A stretch of DNA of 64,000 nt, taken from the NCBI GenBank assembly GCA_016234705.1, contig JACRAS010000051.1, positions 1 through 64,000 of the forward strand, read 5' to 3'. This stretch comes from Betaproteobacteria bacterium. GTDB taxonomy: Bacteria > Pseudomonadota > Gammaproteobacteria > Burkholderiales > SG8-39. This document shows, piece by piece, positions 59,075 through 64,000 of this stretch. The position numbers and the translations under genes are program-made. The notes beneath the pieces were generated by a model. That model was given only the letters and a program-made list of their open reading frames with translations. It was not told the origin of the DNA and did no database searches. How positions within the stretch are numbered: the first letter of the stretch is position 1; each line of letters opens with the position of its first letter.

Positions 59075-60457
59075 ATGTCCCGCGTTCTGGTGCGTGAACT
59101 GGTGCGTTTGGGATGGCCCGTGCTCATCGCGCAGTTGGCGGTGATGGCCAACAGCGTGATCGACACCATCATGGCCGGGCGCTACGGCACGCTAGCCCTG
59201 GCCGCGGTGGGCATCGGCTCGAGCATCTACTTTTCGGTGTTCGTCGCGCTGATGGGCGTGCTGCTGGCGCTCACGCCCATCGTTGCGCATTTGTACGGCG
59301 CAGGCCGCCACGCGGACATCGGCGAAGAATTGCGGCAAAGCGCCTGGCTCGCGGCCGCGCTGGCGCTGGTCTCGCTCCTGTTGTTCGCCTATCCCGAGCC
59401 TTTTCTCGCCGTGGCCAGGCTCGAACCCGCGCTGGAGGCCAAGGTGCGCGCCTATTTGCACGCGCTCGCCTGGTCGGTGCCGGCCTCGCTCCTGTTCCGC
59501 GTGTTCTACAGCTTCTCCACCGCGATCTCGCGCCCGCGCACGGTGATGGCGCTGACGCTGGTCGGCCTCGCGCTCAAGGTGCCGCTCAACTGGGTGTTCA
59601 TGTACGGCAATCTGGGCGCGCCCGAGTTGGGCAGCACCGGCTGCGCGCTGGCGACCGCGCTCGTCTCCTGGATCGTCTGCGCGCTCGCCTGGGCCTGGTG
59701 CTGGTTCGAGCCCGGCTATCGGCCGTTCCGGGTGTTCGCGCGCTGGTCCTGGCCGAACGCGAAAGCGCTAGGCCGCATCCTGTCCCTGGGCCTGCCCATC
59801 GGTTTGACCTTCCTCGTTGATGTGACCGGTTTCACTTTTATGGCGCTGTTCATCGCGCGGCTGGGCGCGCTTTATTCGGCCGCGCACCAGACCGCCGCCA
59901 ATCTCGCCGCGCTCACCTTCATGCTGCCGCTCGCGCTGGGCAACGCCGCCAGCGTGGTGGTCGGGCAATCGCTGGGCGCACGCCAGCCTGCGCGTGCGCG
60001 CGCCGCGGGTCTCGTCGGCCTCGCGCTGGCGCTCGTCTGCGCCGCGCTCGTGGGCGCGGGCCTTTATTTGTTCGCCGACGGGATCGCCGGACTGTATACC
60101 GGTGAGCCTGAGTTGCGCCGCGTCGCCGCCGGACTGATCGCTTTCGTCGCCGTCTATCACCTGTTCGACGCGGTGCAGGCGGTGGCGGTCAATGTATTGC
60201 GCGGCTACAAGCGAGCCGTGGTGCCGATGCTGATCTACGCCGTCGCCCTGTGGGGGGTGGGCCTGGGCGGCGGCTATGTGATCGGCTTGACAAGCGTCGA
60301 CCTGGCCTGGCTCGGCCTGTCCGCGCCCATGGGCGCGGCAGGCTTCTGGCTCGCCGCGATCGCGAGCTTGGTGCTGGCGAGCAGCCTGGTTACGGCGTAT
60401 TTCCTGCGCGTGAGCCGTCCCGCTACAGCCAGCGTTGCATCGTATAGCCGCCGATAA
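59075..60457 (+). CDS. MATE family multidrug/metabolite exporter
   Basis: 460 residues, 12 hydrophobic helices in two MatE repeats: VLIAQLAVMANSVIDTIMAG, then YFSVFVALMGVLLALTPIVA in the first half, GLTFLVDVTGFTFMALFIAR and HQTAANLAALTFMLPLALGN in the second. The NorM-like cation-coupled antiporter substrates are unknown. It starts two bases after cysB, so possibly cotranscribed with it, and its last 35 bases overlap the convergent flavoprotein gene. Confidence 0.93.
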   Translation: MSRVLVRELVRLGWPVLIAQLAVMANSVIDTIMAGRYGTLALAAVGIGSSIYFSVFVALMGVLLALTPIVAHLYGAGRHADIGEELRQSAWLAAALALVSLLLFAYPEPFLAVARLEPALEAKVRAYLHALAWSVPASLLFRVFYSFSTAISRPRTVMALTLVGLALKVPLNWVFMYGNLGAPELGSTGCALATALVSWIVCALAWAWCWFEPGYRPFRVFARWSWPNAKALGRILSLGLPIGLTFLVDVTGFTFMALFIARLGALYSAAHQTAANLAALTFMLPLALGNAASVVVGQSLGARQPARARAAGLVGLALALVCAALVGAGLYLFADGIAGLYTGEPELRRVAAGLIAFVAVYHLFDAVQAVAVNVLRGYKRAVVPMLIYAVALWGVGLGGGYVIGLTSVDLAWLGLSAPMGAAGFWLAAIASLVLASSLVTAYFLRVSRPATASVASYSRR

Positions 60458-61631
60458 CCGGCCGCTGCATCGCGGCCATGAACATCTGCCGGCCCCATTT
60501 GAATTCTTTGTACAGCACGATGAAGCGCCACAGGTCGTGCAGTACCTTGGCGCGCTCGCGCCAGCCGAGCGCCATCAGCGCGGCCGGGAAATCGGCTTCG
60601 TGCGGGCGGTCGAAGGCGATCTTGAGCGGGTTCCACTGGTCCGTCGTCCGGCGCACTTCGGAGGCGATCATCCCGCGGTACATTTCCTGCACCGGGCGGT
60701 TGCGCGCTCGCGCTTCCACCACCGCTTCGCCGCTAATCGCGCCGGAGTGCAGCGCGCAGCTCATGCCCTCGCCGATCATGTTGAGAAACCCCGCGGCCTG
60801 CCCGGTGATCAATACGTTGCCTTTGCCGAACACGTAGCGGTTGATCAGCGACGGTCCGAAATTCTCGCCGCAGCCTTCGTCCCCGGTGTGGGGGTGTAGG
60901 CGCACGCCATGCTTTTCGGCGAGGTAATTCACCACGTTCGCGTGTTTTTGCGCAAAATTGTCGCCGCGCTTGAAGCCGACGCCGACGATCTGCTGCCCGT
61001 CGCGGGCATGGCTCCAGGTGTAATGCCCGAGGCCGGGGTGGAACCAGAAATGGAAATAATCGGGACTCAGCGGGCAATCGATGATGTCGTGAAATTTCTG
61101 CCCGACGAAAAACCAGGGGATCGTTTGCGGGTAATCCGGGTAGATCGAACGGATCACCAGGGAACTGGGCCCGTCGGCGCCGATCACCTGGCGCGCGCGA
61201 TATTCGACCGGCTCGCCGTTCTTCCGCGCCTGGACGATCACATGATCGCCGTGGTCCTCGAGCCCGGCAAACGAGGTGTGGTCGTGGATTTCCGCGCCGC
61301 TCCTTTTTATCGCCCAGTAATCGGAATATTTTCGGTGCAAATGCGGGGTCGGGCCGCCGAAAAAATCCATGCTCATCGACACCATGCTGGGGAAATGAAA
61401 GGTCACGCCGCGGCAGGAGGTCGGCTCGTGCAGCGCTTCGCGCGGCAGCGGACCGAAGTTCTCCAGCAGGAAACGGTGGCCGCGCGGCGACAGGATGCCG
61501 CTGCAGATCTTGTGGCGCGGCAGCTCCTTCCTCTCCAGGACGATGGTCTCCAAGCCGGCGTCCACCAGGCGCTTGGCCGCCGCGGCCGCCGACAGGCTGG
61601 CGCCGACGATGATTACGTCAACCGAGCGCAT
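60423..61631 (-). CDS. geranylgeranyl-reductase-like FAD-dependent oxidoreductase
   Basis: 402 residues. Flavoprotein of the PHBH/GGR type: VIIVGASLSAAAAAKRLVDA at the N-terminus, ETIVLERKELPRHKICSGIL (the PxxKxC/G motif of GGR), VIGADGPSSLVIRS and NVLITGQAAGFLNMIGEGMS (second FAD motif). The dinucleotide fold reads GASLSAAAA rather than GxGxxG, which is unusual. It may reduce isoprenoid or fatty double bonds, or act in electron transfer with the adjacent Fe-S and FAD proteins. It is convergent with the MATE gene, overlapping by 35 bp. Confidence 0.82.
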   Translation of the reverse strand: MRSVDVIIVGASLSAAAAAKRLVDAGLETIVLERKELPRHKICSGILSPRGHRFLLENFGPLPREALHEPTSCRGVTFHFPSMVSMSMDFFGGPTPHLHRKYSDYWAIKRSGAEIHDHTSFAGLEDHGDHVIVQARKNGEPVEYRARQVIGADGPSSLVIRSIYPDYPQTIPWFFVGQKFHDIIDCPLSPDYFHFWFHPGLGHYTWSHARDGQQIVGVGFKRGDNFAQKHANVVNYLAEKHGVRLHPHTGDEGCGENFGPSLINRYVFGKGNVLITGQAAGFLNMIGEGMSCALHSGAISGEAVVEARARNRPVQEMYRGMIASEVRRTTDQWNPLKIAFDRPHEADFPAALMALGWRERAKVLHDLWRFIVLYKEFKWGRQMFMAAMQRPVIGGYTMQRWL

Positions 61632-61646
61632 AAGCGTATGCCTTTT

Positions 61647-62657
61647 TCATGATGTCCTATCATCCGCCAAATCCGCCAGGTGCACCACCGGACAGTAGTT
61701 GACCTGCTCGAACGCGGCGACGTCTTCGATATTCTCCACCACGATGCGCGTGATTTTCCGCCCCTGCAATATCCATCGTGCCTGGACGCTGTCGTCCATA
61801 GTGCCCACTGCGGCTTCCAGCCCCAGCCTCTGCGGCAGGCTGCGCGCGGCGGCCGGAATGGCGATGCGCTGCAGGTCGAGGTTGACGATGCACCCTGTCG
61901 CCGAGCACAGGGTGTCATAGTGTCTGACCAGGCGCTGGTAGTCGGCGTGGTAGGCGCGCGGCTCGATCACGTACAGGTCGTCCGCGCGCAGCGCACGGCG
62001 CACGGCGGGGAGGCAGCTCAGTGCCTCGCCCAGGCTGACGATTTTCGATCGCGGCAGCCATTGCCGCAACTGGCGCAGCAGCAGGCCGTCGGCGACGGCA
62101 ATGTTCTTGAGGCCGCGCAGCGGCTGGAGAAACCGTTCCAGGCGTTGCGCCGGAATCTCTACTCCTGCCTCCAGCGCCAGAGCGATATCTGAACCGTCGT
62201 CGTCCGCAATCGGCATAGTGCCCGCGCCTCCCAGAAGGGCGGCGACCCTCGCCAGTGTTGCGGGGCGCTCGCGCAGCACCTGGCCCGGCAGCAGCACTGC
62301 GGACGAGGCGGGGCGCGGCGCAAGCGGCCGCGCGGCCTGCTCCTCCATCCGCGCGCGCAGGCTTTGTACAGTAGCGGGCTGATTCAGCTCTCGGCGCAGA
62401 TCCAGGGTCATCGCGACCAGACCGATGTCCTCCGGGCAGGCCGGCTCGCACGCGGCGCACAGGGTGCAACTCTGGATCGAGGCGGCGATGTCGGCGGCGA
62501 CGGCGCCGTGCTGCAGCGCCTTGGCGCGTCCCAGCGGCGTCAGGCCAATATCGCGGCTGCGCCGCCATACCGGGCACACCAGCAGGCACAGGCCGCAGCC
62601 GCTGCAGGAGGCATAATCCCTTCGCGGCGGTGACGTGTTTTTGGCGAGGCCGAACAT
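61647..62657 (-). CDS. 2x[4Fe-4S] ferredoxin-type redox protein (GlpC/LutA-like N-terminus)
   Basis: 336 residues from MFGLAKNTSPPRRDY. Two clusters: CSGCGLCLLVCPVW (about 18-31) and CTLCAACEPACPED (about 64-77), separated like the ferredoxin module of GlpC. The C-terminal 220 residues are not a CCG heterodisulfide domain that I recognise: they contain LSCLPAVRRALRADDLYVIE, HYDTLCSATGCIVNLDLQR and CPVVHLADLADD. It begins two bases after the stop of the FAD-linked oxidase (TAGACATG), so both form one unit and probably exchange electrons. An upstream frame to 63233 was rejected. Confidence 0.8.
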   Translation of the reverse strand: MFGLAKNTSPPRRDYASCSGCGLCLLVCPVWRRSRDIGLTPLGRAKALQHGAVAADIAASIQSCTLCAACEPACPEDIGLVAMTLDLRRELNQPATVQSLRARMEEQAARPLAPRPASSAVLLPGQVLRERPATLARVAALLGGAGTMPIADDDGSDIALALEAGVEIPAQRLERFLQPLRGLKNIAVADGLLLRQLRQWLPRSKIVSLGEALSCLPAVRRALRADDLYVIEPRAYHADYQRLVRHYDTLCSATGCIVNLDLQRIAIPAAARSLPQRLGLEAAVGTMDDSVQARWILQGRKITRIVVENIEDVAAFEQVNYCPVVHLADLADDRTS

Positions 62658-62659
62658 GT

Positions 62660-64000
62660 CTAGAAAATAACGTGACGGTTCAGAATCATCGCCGGGTCGG
62701 CAGCACGCTTTAACGCCAGGTGCCGGTCCACCAGGGCGTCGCCGAACACGCGCCGGATATAGCCCTTCATCATGCCGCCGAAGCGATAGTAGCTGGCGCC
62801 CATGTCCACGCCGATATCGTAGATCTCGTTCTTGAACGACTGCAGATAGTCGCGGCTGTACACTCCGTCGTCCAGCAGCGGCTCGAATTCGCAGCCATAG
62901 GCCCAGCCTTCGGCATCCGGCGGGATGCACGACATCTCGTAATGCGGTCGATGTTCGGGGCGCAACTTGATGCCGACGAGGTACAGCGTGTAGTGCGGAA
63001 AATACTTGCGGCAGACCGCGTTGCCGCGTTCCACCGCCTCGACAAACTTGGCGGCCGAGGTCGCCAGGTCCGGAATCACCATCTGCCGGCTGCCCCAGAA
63101 CTTCCACACCGCGCGCGAAAACACGACGCTGCGCTCGAACATGGTTCCGTCGCGCAGGTATTCCGGGCGCTGCAGCTCGGGAAAGAGTTCGCGCTTGCGC
63201 TGCAGCAGGTACCAGGCCTCGCCGAGTTTCCACGGGCGCAGGGCATAGTGAGCGAGCGTGCGCAGGCCGAAGCCGAACTCGCCGTAAGCGCGCAGGCGCC
63301 CCCGCCAGTTCGCTATGAACGCCGCTTCACGCTCGCTCGAATCGAAGGCCACCAGGACATTCACCGCGCAGTCCATGATGGTGAGTATTCCCGAATAGTC
63401 GCTGGCGTCATTGCGGTCGAGCAACTGCAGATCTTCGATCGCGCTGTGTAGCGTCGCATAGTAGAAATAATGCATGCGCAAAGGCGTATAGCGGCGCACC
63501 GGCAGCGTGGCTTTGGTAATCACGCCGAACTGGCCGTAACCGAGAATCACGCGTTGAAACAGATCGGCGTTGTGCGTATCCGAGCATTCGACGATATCCC
63601 CGGTGGGAGTGACCACCTGCAGGGCCAATGCCTGATCGGCGCTGCAGCCCAGGCGCGCCGAATTGACGTCGATCCCGCCCACGCCCAGCGTGCCCCCGAC
63701 CGACGAAGTCAGATTGAGCGGCGCCGACAGATAATCCAGATCCTGCCGGCGCAGCTCTTCGGCCAGGCTGTGCCAGAAAATCCCGGCTTCGGTGCGCACC
63801 GTCAGCGCGTCGGCATCGATGTGCAAAACCCGGCTCATGCCGCTCATGTCCAGCAACACGCCGCCGAACGCCACCGACTCGCCCTCGGTGGTCAGGCCAC
63901 CGCCGCAAACGGTGACCGGCACGCGGTGCTGTTGCGCGACCTGGAGCAGCTGCGCCACCTGCTCGGTGCTGCGCGCAATGACGACGCCGTGCGCCAGGCC
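62660..64000 (-). CDS. FAD-linked oxidase (FAD-binding PCMH / DHCR24-like), N-terminus beyond right edge
   Basis: The frame is open to base 64000 (…GLAHGVVIARSTEQVAQLLQ), so the N-terminus is cut. FAD-binding type 4 domain: VCGGGLTTEGESVAFGGVLL, LHIDADALTVRTEAGIFWHS and SVGGTLGVGGIDVNSARLGC. The C-terminal part, PDAEGWAYGCEFEPLLDD and GGMMKGYIRRVFGDALVDRH, resembles cytokinin-oxidase/DHCR24-type or FAD-linked oxidases. It likely works with the adjacent Fe-S protein and the GGR-like flavoprotein. Confidence 0.83.
   Translation of the reverse strand, partial: GLAHGVVIARSTEQVAQLLQVAQQHRVPVTVCGGGLTTEGESVAFGGVLLDMSGMSRVLHIDADALTVRTEAGIFWHSLAEELRRQDLDYLSAPLNLTSSVGGTLGVGGIDVNSARLGCSADQALALQVVTPTGDIVECSDTHNADLFQRVILGYGQFGVITKATLPVRRYTPLRMHYFYYATLHSAIEDLQLLDRNDASDYSGILTIMDCAVNVLVAFDSSEREAAFIANWRGRLRAYGEFGFGLRTLAHYALRPWKLGEAWYLLQRKRELFPELQRPEYLRDGTMFERSVVFSRAVWKFWGSRQMVIPDLATSAAKFVEAVERGNAVCRKYFPHYTLYLVGIKLRPEHRPHYEMSCIPPDAEGWAYGCEFEPLLDDGVYSRDYLQSFKNEIYDIGVDMGASYYRFGGMMKGYIRRVFGDALVDRHLALKRAADPAMILNRHVIF

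Noticed and set aside
1-64000. tRNA, rRNA and riboswitch genes
   Set aside because: The gaps between genes were scanned by eye for cloverleaf arms and conserved riboswitch cores and none was convincing; a covariance-model search was not possible here.

Overview
The window looks like a chromosomal segment of a high-GC betaproteobacterium. The grounds are the ferredoxin-type CysI with a DUF934 partner and a divergent CysB, a TtcA / pteridine-reductase pair, an NDUFAF7-like methyltransferase, a legumain-like C13 peptidase, a PadBCD-like molybdoenzyme and the tail of a Bug-type solute-binding protein. The order cannot be fixed from the sequence. No rRNA, tRNA, CRISPR array or complete transposase gene was seen.

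Region 1 (1-17 kb, minus strand): a Tc (ABC) toxin locus. A single-polypeptide TcB-TcC fusion (9234-17030) is followed by a giant TcA subunit that runs off the left edge (1-9028). The variable C-terminal tip of the TcC half, the translocated effector, has class I SAM-methyltransferase-like motifs and a lower GC content than the Rhs core. No immunity gene is present.

Region 2 (17.4-24.2 kb): acyl-CoA metabolism. There are three crotonase-family genes, an SDR dehydrogenase, a thiolase-like SCP-x protein, its DUF35 zinc-ribbon partner and a divergent GST. Three copies of a 144-198 bp direct repeat lie just downstream of gene ends, and promoter-like sequences follow two of them.

Region 3 (24.4-36 kb): ilvA, then a patch of toxin/antitoxin and defence remnants (a Phd/PIN pair, an HNH fragment, an XRE regulator, a Fic fragment and an antiparallel small protein carrying the Fic inhibitory motif). 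Housekeeping genes follow: 5-formyl-THF cyclo-ligase, soluble lytic transglycosylase, an NDUFA9-like protein, a CCA-adding enzyme without HD residues, a membrane C13 peptidase, an EF-hand protein and DUF2905.

Region 4 (36.2-40 kb, minus): a restriction-modification-like pair (PD-(D/E)XK protein and Zn-ribbon DPPY methyltransferase), a ribbon-helix-helix-like small protein and a decaying KilA-N gene.

Region 5 (40-46.4 kb): marC, the NDUFAF7-like methyltransferase, a FolM-like reductase whose 3' end is duplicated around a hairpin, ttcA, and an in-frame fusion of a helix-turn-helix to a serine/alanine-glyoxylate aminotransferase, apparently leaderless and with an internal Shine-Dalgarno start.

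Region 6 (45.2-53.5 kb): an amidohydrolase, a FlK-like thioesterase, a three-gene Mo/Fe-S/membrane oxidoreductase resembling phenylacetyl-CoA:acceptor oxidoreductase, the 5' remnant of a CoA ligase and an intact antiparallel CoA ligase. Together these suggest aromatic or aryl-acyl-CoA catabolism.

Region 7 (53.5-64 kb): a YcgR/PilZ protein, a transglutaminase-like protein, a TfoX-domain protein with a lysine-rich tail, the sulfite-reduction genes (DUF934, cysI with an internal 27-bp minisatellite, divergent cysB), a MATE exporter, and a redox trio of geranylgeranyl-reductase-like flavoprotein, 2x[4Fe-4S] protein and FAD-linked oxidase, the last cut by the right edge.
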